This document shows, in pieces, positions 52,389-60,013 of a DNA stretch of 64,000 nt. This DNA comes from Cylindrospermopsis curvispora GIHE-G1 (GTDB taxonomy: Bacteria; Cyanobacteriota; Cyanobacteriia; Cyanobacteriales; Nostocaceae). Position 1 is the stretch's first letter. Each line of letters opens with the position of its first letter. A model generated the notes under the pieces. It did not search any database. It was not told the origin of the DNA and saw only the letters and a program-made list of their open reading frames with translations. The DNA lies in contig NZ_CP060823.1 of NCBI RefSeq assembly GCF_014489415.1, positions 82,475 to 146,474 of the forward strand. The letters run 5' to 3'. The position numbers and the translations under genes were made by a program.

Positions 52389-52503
52389 TTTCCATTAATT
52401 AGTTCCACTTCCTTTGAGGAAAGTAGTTTTAGACAATAGAGAATGCAGTAGATCCAGTATTAGGGATGTTTCCATCGATTCCACTTCCCAGAGCAAAGCA
52501 GGT
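52389..52503. CRISPR. Two degenerate array-3-type repeats flanking a 40-base spacer-like segment
   Basis: TTTCCATTAATTAGTTCCAC (52391-52410, with a 4-base insertion and changed 3' end) and GTTTCCATCGATTCCACTTC (52468-52487, then CCAGAGCAAAG) are relics of the array 3 repeat. The segment between is spacer-sized. It is a decayed mini-array just ahead of small genes. Confidence 0.5.
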
Positions 52504-52523
52504 TTGTTAATTTGTGAATCACT

Positions 52524-52631
52524 ATGTCTAAACCCTATCACAAAAATCCTGCACCTAAAACTGTTAAAATTTTTGGTACAGTATATAAATACAATCCTGT
52601 CACTCGAACTTATACAAATCCAAAGAAATAA
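52524..52631 (+). CDS. Very small basic protein (35 aa)
   Basis: ATG 52524 to TAA 52629-52631. The sequence begins MSKPYHKNPAPKTVKIFGTV and ends in a basic tail; it looks like a short beta-hairpin peptide. It precedes another 35-codon frame and the SPFH-like gene on the same strand. Function unknown. Confidence 0.35.
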   Translation: MSKPYHKNPAPKTVKIFGTVYKYNPVTRTYTNPKK

Positions 52632-52645
52632 TTATTACAACAATT

Positions 52646-52753
52646 ATGGATGGATTTGTGTTCGATTATTGTGTCAGTGATATTATTCTAAGCTACCGTG
52701 CTAAACGCACTGTTAATAAACTGCTTAAATCTACTTTGGAGAACAACAAATGA
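52646..52753 (+). CDS. Very small protein (35 aa) coupled to the SPFH-like gene
   Basis: ATG 52646 to TGA 52751-52753, overlapping the next ATG by four bases (ATGA). The coupling supports translation. Sequence begins MDGFVFDYCVSDIILSYRAK; no motif recognised. Confidence 0.4.
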   Translation: MDGFVFDYCVSDIILSYRAKRTVNKLLKSTLENNK

Positions 52754-53178
52754 AAGAAGACAAAGAAGACAAAGAAAACAAAACTGTGTGGAAGGTCATA
52801 ATCATCGGCGTTTCCTTTTTTCTCTTTCTGTTTATCATCAATGCTGTAGTTGGTCCGCTCTATAATGTGTGGGAACAATCTCTTGCCGGTAAGGCAGAAC
52901 TACAAAAGGCAGAATATACTCGCCAGGTTGCAGTTCTAGATGCACAAGCAAAGATGGATTCCGCACAAAAACTTGCCGAAGCAGAAGTGATTCGCGCAGG
53001 TGGTGTTGCGAAAGCGAACCAAATCATTGGTAATTCGCTGAAAGATAACCGTGAATACCTGCAGTATCTGTATATCACTGGTCTGGAAGAAGGTGCTAAC
53101 AAAGGTAACGTAACAGTGTATGTGCCCACTGAGGGCGGTATGCCAATTCCCACATTGTCCTACGATAAGAAACCCTAA
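52750..53178 (+). CDS. Single-pass membrane protein resembling an SPFH/prohibitin C-terminal region
   Basis: 142 residues. A charged N-terminus, a membrane segment (VIIIGVSFFLFLFIINAVVG), then an alanine- and glutamate-rich helix (LDAQAKMDSAQKLAEAEVIR, GGVAKANQIIGNSL) of the type found at the end of band-7/SPFH proteins, and a short beta tail (NVTVYVPTEGGMPIPTL). The band-7 domain itself is absent. Similar short proteins occur in phages and plasmids; role unknown. Confidence 0.6.
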   Translation: MKEDKEDKENKTVWKVIIIGVSFFLFLFIINAVVGPLYNVWEQSLAGKAELQKAEYTRQVAVLDAQAKMDSAQKLAEAEVIRAGGVAKANQIIGNSLKDNREYLQYLYITGLEEGANKGNVTVYVPTEGGMPIPTLSYDKKP

Positions 53179-53186
53179 TGTTCCAA

Positions 53187-53212
53187 GGGGTTGACGAAAT
53201 ACCGTCAGCCCC
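53187..53212 (+). terminator. Hairpin after the SPFH-like gene
   Basis: GGGGTTGACG (53187-53196) pairs with CGTCAGCCCC (53203-53212), ten pairs with one G-T, six-base loop, nine bases after the stop. No clear U-tract follows. Confidence 0.55.
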
Positions 53213-53312
53213 CTATAATAGCCGTATAAACAAAAACACACCAATGTTCTTGGTCTTCGAATCTTACACTCACTAAAATTAAGAACCTAACATCTAAGTA
53301 AAAAAATCTTTA

Positions 53313-53339
53313 GTATACTAAAATACTATTTTAGTATAC
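53313..53339. promoter_or_regulatory. 27-bp perfect AT-rich palindrome
   Basis: GTATACTAAAATA, one central C, then TATTTTAGTATAC. Operator-like, in the gap between the SPFH-like gene and the tandem repeat, with no gene immediately adjacent. Confidence 0.45.
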
Positions 53340-53447
53340 CGTAATACTTATATAGTTCATTAGTTATTTACTCATCGCCTTATTAGCTAGGCGATCGCTG
53401 TGTAACTCAAAATGCGATCGCTCATTTATCAATCTCGCAGTTCCAGG

Positions 53448-53755
53448 TTGTCAATAGTGGTTAGGTTAGTCCCGCCCCGCCCCCCAGGTTACCAATAGTG
53501 GTTAGGTTAGTCCCGCCCCACCGCCCCAGGTTACCAATAGTGGTTAGGTTAGTCCCGCCCCGCCCCCCAGGTTACCAATAGTGGTTAGGTTAGTCAGTCC
53601 CGCCCCACCGCCCCAGGTTACCAAGGGTGGTTAGGTTGTCAGTCCTGCCCCACCGCCCCCAGGTTGCTAGGGGTGGTTAGGTTGTCAGTCCTGCCCCACC
53701 GCCCCCAGGTTGCTAGGGGTGGTTAGGTTAGTCAGTCCCGCCCCACCGCCTCCTA
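53448..53755. repeat. C-rich minisatellite, seven units of 41-48 bp
   Basis: Unit: CCAGGTTACCAATAGTGG, then TTAGGTTAGTCCCGCCCC, then ACCGC. Units 4-7 carry an added TCAG and gradual changes (TACCAA to TGCTAG), showing stepwise expansion. It is a GC-rich island in AT-rich plasmid DNA. The complementary strand is G-rich and could form quadruplex or other structures. Confidence 0.85.
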
Positions 53756-53884
53756 TGTTGTCAATAAATAAGTTATATTTATGATTCAAAAAATATAAAT
53801 TAGAAAAAAATATAAGAATTTTTATCTTAGTTTGTACATTTGTACTATAATAAAAATATAGCAAATTTACGAATCCTACTCGCT

Positions 53885-54412
53885 ATGTTTTCTCCAGTTC
53901 AAGTTCAATTAGATGCAATTCTAAAAAATTCTAAAGTTATTGGTTTTTCAGGCTCTCGCAACCCTCAAGCTCAAGAAATTAAAGCACTGAAATATATAGT
54001 TCAAAAAGTTCCAAAAAAAGCTCAAATTTGTGTTGGTTGTGCTAATGGCATAGACAATTTAGTTGTCAGTCACTTTCCTCATGCTACCGTTTTCAAAGCT
54101 GCTAATTATGAAACTAATATTAAGGCTGCACTTGCTTTGCGCTCTACCGCTTGTGTAAAGGCTATTCCTTCCTCTTCAGAAGGTTTACTCATAGCTATTC
54201 CTTCCGGCTCCTGCCCCCACGAAGTTAAACCCTCGCGCTCTTTTTCTGGTCATGGTTCAGGCACTTGGGGCACTATTGCTATCGCGATCGGGCTAGAGAA
54301 AAGAGTATGTGTTTTTAGTCCCAACCCTCCACATTGGGTCGGGCAACAAATAGAAGAAAATTGGTGGTATCACGAACCAATATTACAACCTATTCAAATT
54401 AGTCTTTTTTAG
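53885..54412 (+). CDS. SLOG/Rossmann-like nucleotide-binding protein
   Basis: 175 residues from ATG 53885. VIGFSGSRNPQAQEI followed by QICVGCANGIDNLVV is the pattern of SLOG/DprA-like Rossmann proteins, and a C-terminal glycine-rich stretch (SFSGHGSGTWGTIAIAIGL) could close the nucleotide site. SLOG proteins bind nucleotide signals in defence or stress. A terminator follows at 54418. Confidence 0.6.
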   Translation: MFSPVQVQLDAILKNSKVIGFSGSRNPQAQEIKALKYIVQKVPKKAQICVGCANGIDNLVVSHFPHATVFKAANYETNIKAALALRSTACVKAIPSSSEGLLIAIPSGSCPHEVKPSRSFSGHGSGTWGTIAIAIGLEKRVCVFSPNPPHWVGQQIEENWWYHEPILQPIQISLF

Positions 54413-54417
54413 AGTCT

Positions 54418-54438
54418 AAGCCCGCCAAGACGGGCTTT
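54418..54438 (+). terminator. Intrinsic terminator
   Basis: AAGCCCG and CGGGCTT form a stem with a six-base loop, followed by TTTGTTCTT, directly after the SLOG-like gene. Confidence 0.75.
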
Positions 54439-54490
54439 TGTTCTTATCTTCAAAAAAGGTATTTTTTTAGAAAAATTTTTCAAAAAACTG

Positions 54491-54519
54491 TTGACATTTA
54501 CATGATACCATGCTATATT
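54491..54519 (+). promoter_or_regulatory. Sigma-70-type promoter of the 63-residue gene
   Basis: TTGACA (54491-54496), 17 bases, TATATT (54514-54519), start near 54526, gene at 54548. Confidence 0.7.
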
Positions 54520-54547
54520 TAAAATGTAGTTAATAGATACCTGACCA

Positions 54548-54739
54548 ATGAAACTATTACCTTTATCATTTTACTTACCAAAAATCGAAGATTTTGTTGA
54601 AGTCCTTTCCATCGGTTGTGAACAAATAGAAGATAAATTCTTGGTACGCATTGCGTGCAGAAATGGGTCTGGAGATATTCTTCTAATCACACCAGAAGAG
54701 TTGACTGAATTCACTCGAGAATCCCTGATACCGTTCTAA
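54548..54739 (+). CDS. Small hypothetical protein (63 aa)
   Basis: 63 residues with its own promoter (54491) and terminator (54747), so a real monocistronic gene. Acidic sequence (LPKIEDFVEVLSIGCEQIED, LLITPEELTEFTRESL). No family recognised. The 13 bases ahead of its start (AGATACCTGACCA) recur in the loop of the hairpin at 54850-54886. Confidence 0.65.
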   Translation: MKLLPLSFYLPKIEDFVEVLSIGCEQIEDKFLVRIACRNGSGDILLITPEELTEFTRESLIPF

Positions 54740-54746
54740 ATAAATA

Positions 54747-54777
54747 AAAGTAGGTGACAACTAGTATCACCTACTTT
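54747..54777 (+). terminator. Intrinsic terminator
   Basis: AAAGTAGGTGA and TCACCTACTTT, a perfect 11-pair stem with nine-base loop, followed by an A/T-rich tract. Confidence 0.75.
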
Positions 54778-54849
54778 AAAAAATTATTTTTAGAATGGGT
54801 AAAAAACGTGCATTAACGGCTGCCAGTCCACAGCCTTTAAGAGAGGATA

Positions 54850-54886
54850 AATCGGGGAAGATACCTGACCAAAGGATTCCCCGATT
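54850..54886 (+). promoter_or_regulatory. Leader hairpin ahead of the Rad52-like gene
   Basis: AATCGGGGAA and TTCCCCGATT enclose the loop GATACCTGACCAAAGGA, 30 bases before the Rad52-like start. The loop contains the bases found just before the ATG at 54548. It may be a leader regulatory element or terminator. Confidence 0.5.
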
Positions 54887-54915
54887 GGCTTTTCAACCAA
54901 TAGGATGCTAACACA

Positions 54916-55629
54916 ATGATTAACCAAAGACAAGAACAACTCAAAAAAATCATTTCTGAACTCAAAAAGCCATTGGATCCAGAACTACACCAAATTAGAG
55001 ATTTGCCAGGAGGTGGAAAGTGGGTCTATCTAAGCTGGCAGGTAATCCGTGAAAGATTAGATCAAGTTTGTCCCGATTGGACTTTAGATTATTCGGAGAT
55101 TACAACAATCGAAAATCACGCTTTTTGCAGATGTGGCTTGACGATTCTCGATGTAAGAAAGGAGGCTTTTGGGAACGTAACAATCTCTGTGAAGTCTGCT
55201 CAAGGAAAGGAAATAACTCGAGGTAGCTTTGGAGACCGTGTCACAGCAGAAGCATTTAAGAATGCAGCTGAACAGTGGGGAATTGGCAGATATATTGATG
55301 ATCAAGTTGGTACTGTAAGATACTTACTACAGCACGTAGACATGTTGAGAGAAGATATCAAGAGGTCTTTAAAATTATTGGCAAACGAGTATAAAATCAA
55401 AGTTCTCCCCCACAATCAAGATATCTCTACTAATGTAGAAAAAATATCTGACGAGCAAGTAAAGAAGATTTGGTTCTTAATACGAAATGAGTTTGGATTA
55501 TCCAACGATGATGTAAAAGCAACTCTAGAATCTTTTAAGTTCAATGGAACTAGAGATATTCCGAAAAAGGAATATAATAACTTTATTGATAGACTAAGGA
55601 GTTTATCATTACAGAAGCAAGCTAGTTAA
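54916..55629 (+). CDS. Rad52-like single-strand annealing protein
   Basis: 237 residues. DLPGGGKWVYLSWQVIRERL, then FCRCGLTILDV and RGSFGDRVTAEAFKNAAEQW with GIGRYID match the Rad52/Rad22 annealing core of phage- and plasmid-borne recombinases. The C-terminal 70 residues form a helical domain. It would pair complementary single strands during recombination or replication restart. An ERF-type annealing protein is encoded 2.7 kb downstream. Confidence 0.75.
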   Translation: MINQRQEQLKKIISELKKPLDPELHQIRDLPGGGKWVYLSWQVIRERLDQVCPDWTLDYSEITTIENHAFCRCGLTILDVRKEAFGNVTISVKSAQGKEITRGSFGDRVTAEAFKNAAEQWGIGRYIDDQVGTVRYLLQHVDMLREDIKRSLKLLANEYKIKVLPHNQDISTNVEKISDEQVKKIWFLIRNEFGLSNDDVKATLESFKFNGTRDIPKKEYNNFIDRLRSLSLQKQAS

Positions 55630-55680
55630 AAAAAATGGGAAGTGGGGACATTTTATCTTAAAAATAACAAGGATAAAAAT

Positions 55681-55914
55681 ATGGCTAGACCTGGTGGAAA
55701 CCCTGAACTAAAAAAATATCAATTTTCTTGTGAAGGAGAACCAAACAATGCACAACTTCGCTTATGGGTTACTAAATCTCTTTTGAGTAGGCTTAATAAT
55801 ACCTTTGGAACGAATAGAAATAAGTGGATTAGAGAAACTCTAACCAGAGCATTAGATAAAATTGATGAAAATCATACAAAACATGATATTCATCCGGACA
55901 ATAACCCTAGCTAG
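55681..55914 (+). CDS. Small plasmid protein with MARPGGNP N-terminus (CopG-like)
   Basis: 77 residues from ATG 55681. The N-terminus MARPGGNPELKKYQF is shared, as I recall, by a family of small cyanobacterial proteins, and the following TKSLLSRLNNTFGTNRNKWI with RETLTRALDKI looks like ribbon-helix-helix helices. A transcriptional repressor role is plausible. It follows the Rad52-like gene by 51 bases. Confidence 0.6.
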   Translation: MARPGGNPELKKYQFSCEGEPNNAQLRLWVTKSLLSRLNNTFGTNRNKWIRETLTRALDKIDENHTKHDIHPDNNPS

Positions 55915-56215
55915 TTATAGTCCTTGGGGCTATCTGTTAGCTTTAAAAACCTCCTTCGCGCACAAAGTCCTCCCGAGTGGTTTCAACTTCGCCAGGACGA
56001 GTTTCTCCAGCTGTTAGAATATATCTACCTAAAATACCAACATTAATCTACAGCTGGATAAACTTTATCCTCAGCTCGTTGGATAGATTATCCAGACGGT
56101 TAAGAATTTACCGACTGTGCCAAAAACTAATCACTTTTAAAACTAGCCATAAAAAAACAGAAATCACTAATTAGAAATAAGAAAATACTAAAATTTATTA
56201 ATAAACAGAATAAGA

Positions 56216-56242
56216 GGTGGCTTGAGCGAAGCTCAAGCCACC
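56216..56242. terminator. Strong bidirectional-type hairpin
   Basis: GGTGGCTTGAGC and GCTCAAGCCACC, a perfect 12-pair stem with loop GAA. It closes the Rad52/CopG-like transcript. The 55915-56348 gap otherwise contains no gene I can support. Confidence 0.7.
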
Positions 56243-56348
56243 CATCTCAATAATAAACACAAAAATATTTATAGATTATTGACTCAATCAGACAATAATT
56301 TACCCACTAAAAATATAATCATTTTTTAATTTTTTTTTGATAAATCTG

Positions 56349-56377
56349 TTGACAAATGAAAAAATTAGACCTAGAAT
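56349..56377 (+). promoter_or_regulatory. Sigma-70-type promoter of the methyltransferase transcript
   Basis: TTGACA (56349-56354), 17 bases, TAGAAT (56372-56377). The start near 56384 gives a 270-base leader holding two tiny frames before the methyltransferase. Confidence 0.65.
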
Positions 56378-56388
56378 TATAGTATGAG

Positions 56389-56481
56389 TTGATTAAAAAG
56401 TATGAAGAAAACAAAATTGAGGTGGTCGCTGAAGAACTTGAATCTTCTGAATGGAATGAATGGCAGGAGATTCATAAATAA
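56389..56481 (+). CDS. Tiny leader frame (30 aa, TTG start)
   Basis: Acidic helical peptide (IKKYEENKIEVVAEELESSE) starting with TTG five bases after the predicted transcription start, ending TAA that overlaps the next ATG (TAATG). Near-leaderless translation would be needed. Confidence 0.3.
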   Translation: MIKKYEENKIEVVAEELESSEWNEWQEIHK

Positions 56482-56558
56482 TGAAATTAACACCCCATAT
56501 AACTTACACAAACAAACTAGAAGAATGTGATACTGACCCCAATCTCATTCCTTTCTAA
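56481..56558 (+). CDS. Tiny frame (25 aa) coupled by TAATG
   Basis: ATG overlapping the stop of the preceding frame, ending PNLIPF then TAA. It lies 98 bases ahead of the methyltransferase. It may be a leader peptide. No function known. Confidence 0.3.
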   Translation: MKLTPHITYTNKLEECDTDPNLIPF

Positions 56559-56656
56559 TGTATTTGGCGATCGCCCAAAACAGAATAAAAAACCGAATAA
56601 AAAGTTCAGAGAATTAGATATAGAAAAAGTAAAACCATCGTAGAAAGTAAAGCAGT

Positions 56657-57889
56657 ATGGAGCGTCCAATAGCTATAGATCTTTTTTCCGGATGTGGTGG
56701 AATGTCACTGGGACTAGAAGCAGCAGGGTTTAATATTGCTGCTAGTGTTGAAATTGGCCCTATACACAAATTGGTTCATCAATTCAATTTTCCATACGGA
56801 GTTAGCATCTGTAAAGATATATCCAGTGTGTCTTCAAAAGACCTACTAAAAGCAGTAGAGAAGAAAGGGTTATCAACGGATATAGATTTAATTGCCGGTG
56901 GTCCCCCATGTCAGGGCTTTTCCCATATAGGAAAGAGACAACTTGACGACCCTAGAAATTCCCTAGTTTTTGAATATGTTAGGATTATAAAAGAAGTCAA
57001 ACCGAAATATTTTATATTCGAGAATGTCCCCGGAATTGCATCGGGTGAGCATAAAAAGTTCCTACAAGAATTAATCATCGAATTTGAAAATATTGGGTAC
57101 TCAATTGCAAAACCCATCTCAATATTAGATGCTGCTCTATATGGCGCACCACAAAAGAGAAAAAGAGTAATAATTATTGGGTCAAGAGCCGAAGTAAATA
57201 AAGCATTTTATCCAAACCCAACCCATTCAGAAGTAAATTCAACTCAACTCACCCTATTTAACTTTGGGTTATTACCAATGTCAACTTGTGAAGACGCGAT
57301 TGGTGACCTAGTAATTCACCCCGCCTATACTACCCAAGATGCAGGTATAGACTCATCAGAATTAGACTACACCAAATTCAGAACTAGTTTTTCAGTCAAA
57401 CCCAGTGGAGAATTTAAACTTTGCCACACCAGACGGGTTTCCAACCTCGTCTATGGACACTTGGCATCTAAACACAATAATAAATCAGTCGATAGCTTTG
57501 AAGCTACAAATCCTGGAACAGTGGAAAAAACAAGCAGATTCTTTAAGTTAGCTGCCAACGGACAGTGTAATACCCTACGGGCAGGAACAGGGAGTGATAA
57601 AGGTGCTTATACTGCACCTAGACCCATACACTATGCTATACCTAGGTGTATTACTGTGAGAGAAGCAGCTAGACTACATACCTTTCCTGACTGGTTTCGT
57701 TTTCATAACACTATTTGGCACGGTTTCAGAGAAATTGGAAATTCCGTCATACCATTTCTCTCCAAGTCCTTGGGTGATAAGATTGTTAGCGCAATGGGTT
57801 TAATCCCAAATCTATTTGAAACCTATACATTGGAAGAGCAAGAACCAGAGACTTTAAACTACAGTATGAATCAAGCATTAAAATATTAG
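56657..57889 (+). CDS. C5 cytosine DNA methyltransferase (orphan)
   Basis: 410 residues with all main C5-MTase motifs: I AIDLFSGCGGMSLGLEAAGF, IV GGPPCQGFSHIG with catalytic Cys, VI ENVPGI, VIII QKRKRVIIIGSR, IX-X REAARLHTFPDWF and REIGNSVIPFLSKSLG. No restriction endonuclease is next to it, so it is an orphan. From memory the N-terminus resembles cyanobacterial methylases acting within HIP1-type CGATCG sites, but the target cannot be read from sequence. It could protect the plasmid against host restriction. Confidence 0.88.
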   Translation: MERPIAIDLFSGCGGMSLGLEAAGFNIAASVEIGPIHKLVHQFNFPYGVSICKDISSVSSKDLLKAVEKKGLSTDIDLIAGGPPCQGFSHIGKRQLDDPRNSLVFEYVRIIKEVKPKYFIFENVPGIASGEHKKFLQELIIEFENIGYSIAKPISILDAALYGAPQKRKRVIIIGSRAEVNKAFYPNPTHSEVNSTQLTLFNFGLLPMSTCEDAIGDLVIHPAYTTQDAGIDSSELDYTKFRTSFSVKPSGEFKLCHTRRVSNLVYGHLASKHNNKSVDSFEATNPGTVEKTSRFFKLAANGQCNTLRAGTGSDKGAYTAPRPIHYAIPRCITVREAARLHTFPDWFRFHNTIWHGFREIGNSVIPFLSKSLGDKIVSAMGLIPNLFETYTLEEQEPETLNYSMNQALKY

Positions 57890-58258
57890 CATATTTCTAA
57901 TAATATAATCCCCAATAGAAGAAGATTAAGTAAAAATGTAGCTTAAATAGTTACAACCCTTTTAAATAAATGTTCTCAACAGAAATGCTCCCGAACTACT
58001 GTCTTTGGATATCATGTAGTGCGATCTCGCGTAGCGAGTGCTTCGCAATCGCCTGTAGGGGTAATTTACAATCTCCTTAGATATGCATTTTGTTGGCAAT
58101 TAACCGAGAATAGAACCTATGTGAGATAATTTATTTATACTAAACCTGTTTATTTAAACCTCCTAATTAAAATAGTTTCTTCTTTAATAGCTTAATCTAA
58201 GCTTGCTTAATCATACATGGCGGGTCTTTTATTGCCAAAAATATTTTTCCCAAAGTCC
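57890..58258. repeat. Repeat-rich gap
   Basis: Holds one CCCGAACTACTGTCTTTGGA element (57989-58008) and a HIP1-linked short repeat (58021-58052). No gene supported. Confidence 0.5.
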
Positions 58259-58310
58259 TTGACAATTTTTAATAAGTTTGTTAATCTAGTAATATCAACA
58301 CTTTCAGGAA
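58259..58310 (+). promoter_or_regulatory. Promoter cassette copy 1 (ERF gene)
   Basis: TTGACA (58259-58264), 17 bases, TAATCT (58282-58287), then ATATCAACACTTTCAGGAA (58292-58310) in the leader. Upstream TTTTTCCCAAAGTCC is also shared with copies at 59461-59526 and 59744-59803. Confidence 0.7.
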
Positions 58311-58318
58311 TTTGATTT

Positions 58319-59086
58319 ATGCTTAATATCCTTACTTCCCTACTAGTTGCAAAAAAGTCTATTAAGCCTATTGTAAAAAAGCAATACAGTGCTTATGGAG
58401 ATTTCAGCTATTTCACGTATTCGGACATACTAGAGGCCGTGGAGCCTGTTCTCTTAGAAAATGGCTTGTTGATTACCTTTACTAGTACTGGAACCACCCT
58501 AACTGCCACGCTATGGCATGTCGCAAGTGGCGAGATGCTGGAGAGTGCCTACGACCTGACTGTTTTTATGGAGACCAGCCACAAAAAGATGAATAAAGCC
58601 CAGCTCGTAGGTAGTGCGACCACTTATGCCAAAAAGATTGCACTATGCGGGTTGTTAAACTTAGATACGCAAGACGCCGACCCGGATAGCTTAGGCGACG
58701 AAACACCTACAGTAAATACTTCTACTACCACTCATAAAAAAGTTCCTGTTGGGCAACCACTGGTGACACCTCCAAGAAAGCCCCAAAAACTCCATGCAGT
58801 GGGACAGGAGCAACAAGCTACCAAGACCGAAGTCACTGCTTCTACTGAAACACCTGTAACGACCCTACAAGAACCAGTTCCAGATGCACCACCAAAGCCC
58901 ATGGACGTGATCAGCAAGGAGCAATTAGCCACACTCTCAACTACAATCCAACAGCTAGGCATCCCAAAGGAAAAAGCACTAGCAATAGCTCGTAATGTTT
59001 GCGGAGAACATCTTTATAACGCGAGCTATATACGCCAGCCTTTCTTTAACCTAGTGATGACAGCGCTAACTAAAGTAGCTGCGTAA
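58319..59086 (+). CDS. ERF-family single-strand annealing protein
   Basis: 255 residues. YGDFSYFTYSDILEAVEPVL, ENGLLITFTSTG and KAQLVGSATTYAKKIALCGL with NLDTQDAD are the ERF signature. Residues 130-200 are a proline/threonine-rich linker, and the C-terminal 60 residues form a helical domain (SKEQLATLSTTIQQLGIPKE). ERF proteins anneal homologous strands in phage recombination. A Rad52-like functional analogue lies 2.7 kb upstream. It is driven by the first of three related promoter cassettes. Confidence 0.8.
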   Translation: MLNILTSLLVAKKSIKPIVKKQYSAYGDFSYFTYSDILEAVEPVLLENGLLITFTSTGTTLTATLWHVASGEMLESAYDLTVFMETSHKKMNKAQLVGSATTYAKKIALCGLLNLDTQDADPDSLGDETPTVNTSTTTHKKVPVGQPLVTPPRKPQKLHAVGQEQQATKTEVTASTETPVTTLQEPVPDAPPKPMDVISKEQLATLSTTIQQLGIPKEKALAIARNVCGEHLYNASYIRQPFFNLVMTALTKVAA

Positions 59087-59142
59087 CGTAATGACCTAAG
59101 CAAGTCACTAAACTGCTTATGTACTTTTACTTGGAGAAACTT

Positions 59143-59406
59143 ATGTTGAACTTTCAAGACGAAGCTGTAGGTGCGTTCCTACAAAAACTCGAGGAGCATG
59201 GTGTAAAAAACTTCAAAATAATGCAGCAACACGACAACCAATGGTACGCAGTATATCTCACACCTAGATATAGATTTTTTAGAGTAAAGAATATAGAGCG
59301 GTTAATAGATCTCGTCCAAGACCTCATGCCCTTCGTCAATAACGGAGAGATAAAGCTAAACAAAAAAGTGTTAGCACTTTTGGAGGAAGTAAAAACAGAA
59401 TTTTAG
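59143..59406 (+). CDS. Small hypothetical protein (87 aa)
   Basis: Start at ATG 59143 chosen because GGAG lies 7 bases ahead; an in-frame ATG at 59119 would add eight residues. It is an alpha/beta sequence (VGAFLQKLEEHGVKNFKIMQ, WYAVYLTPRYRFFRVKN). It follows the ERF gene by 56 bases, likely co-transcribed. Function unknown. Confidence 0.6.
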   Translation: MLNFQDEAVGAFLQKLEEHGVKNFKIMQQHDNQWYAVYLTPRYRFFRVKNIERLIDLVQDLMPFVNNGEIKLNKKVLALLEEVKTEF

Positions 59407-59460
59407 TCCTCATGCCCAGACGGTTAAACGCCGACCAAGTAGGTTTTTCATTACTCATAA

Positions 59461-59526
59461 TTTTCCCAAAGTTCTTGACAATTATTATTAGTATTGCTAC
59501 TATTAAAATATCAACACTTTCAGGAA
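59461..59526 (+). promoter_or_regulatory. Promoter cassette copy 2
   Basis: TTTTCCCAAAGTTC, TTGACA (59475-59480), 17 bases, TACTAT (59498-59503), ATATCAACACTTTCAGGAA (59508-59526). Confidence 0.7.
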
Positions 59527-59533
59527 AAAGGCA

Positions 59534-59695
59534 ATGATTAGCTTGGTTTTTAGCAACAAAATGTGGTTTTTGATTGAAAATGGTCGGGAATCTCTCCCCA
59601 TCCTCTACTACAAAAACGCCTGGGTTTGTGGCGAGGTGACATCTACCAGGTGGGAAAGAATATATAGAGTGGCGATGTCCACATTACCTAGCTAA
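59534..59695 (+). CDS. Small hypothetical protein (53 aa)
   Basis: ATG 59534, seven bases after the promoter-cassette motif CTTTCAGGAA, whose AGGAA can serve as ribosome-binding site; TAA at 59693-59695. Aromatic-rich sequence (NKMWFLIENGRESLPILYYK, NAWVCGEVTSTRWERIYRVA) reads like a small folded beta domain. Own promoter and terminator make it a real gene; function unknown. Confidence 0.6.
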   Translation: MISLVFSNKMWFLIENGRESLPILYYKNAWVCGEVTSTRWERIYRVAMSTLPS

Positions 59696-59704
59696 AATTA
59701 ATGT

Positions 59705-59725
59705 AACCCGCCCACAAAGCGGGTT
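59705..59725 (+). terminator. Intrinsic terminator
   Basis: AACCCGC and GCGGGTT with a seven-base loop, followed by TTGTTTTG. Confidence 0.75.
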
Positions 59726-59743
59726 TTGTTTTGAAAAAATATT

Positions 59744-59803
59744 TACCCAAAACCATTGACAATTATTATTAAGTTTCCTATATTGATAGTATCAACACTT
59801 TCA
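59744..59803 (+). promoter_or_regulatory. Promoter cassette copy 3
   Basis: TTTACCCAAAACCA, TTGACA (59756-59761), 17 bases, TATATT (59779-59784), GTATCAACACTTTCA (59789-59803). Confidence 0.7.
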
Positions 59804-59820
59804 AAAAGGAACTGACTGCA

Positions 59821-59985
59821 ATGTTTAACTTAATTATTCTTTCCGGTCTTGCTACTATGCTCCGCGAGCATATCACATTAGAAATTTATTGCTTGCCTAT
59901 AGAGCAGTTTGATTACGCTATAGCATCAAATTTAATCGCATTAGAAGACATTAACTACCCAGAAATACCTTGGGATGAGTTCTAG
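59821..59985 (+). CDS. Small acidic hypothetical protein (54 aa)
   Basis: ATG 59821 to TAG 59983-59985, with AAAAAGGAACTG as ribosome-binding site and promoter cassette 3 upstream. Sequence includes FNLIILSGLATMLREHITLE and an acidic tail ending PEIPWDEF. Acidic, small and independently expressed; it could be a decoy or inhibitor, but this is speculation. Confidence 0.55.
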   Translation: MFNLIILSGLATMLREHITLEIYCLPIEQFDYAIASNLIALEDINYPEIPWDEF

Positions 59986-59993
59986 TTCATACT

Positions 59994-60013
59994 GGAGGTG
60001 CTTACACACCTCC
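59994..60013 (+). terminator. Intrinsic terminator
   Basis: GGAGGTG and CACCTCC with a six-base loop eight bases after the stop, followed by CATTTCTCCTTTTT. Confidence 0.65.
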
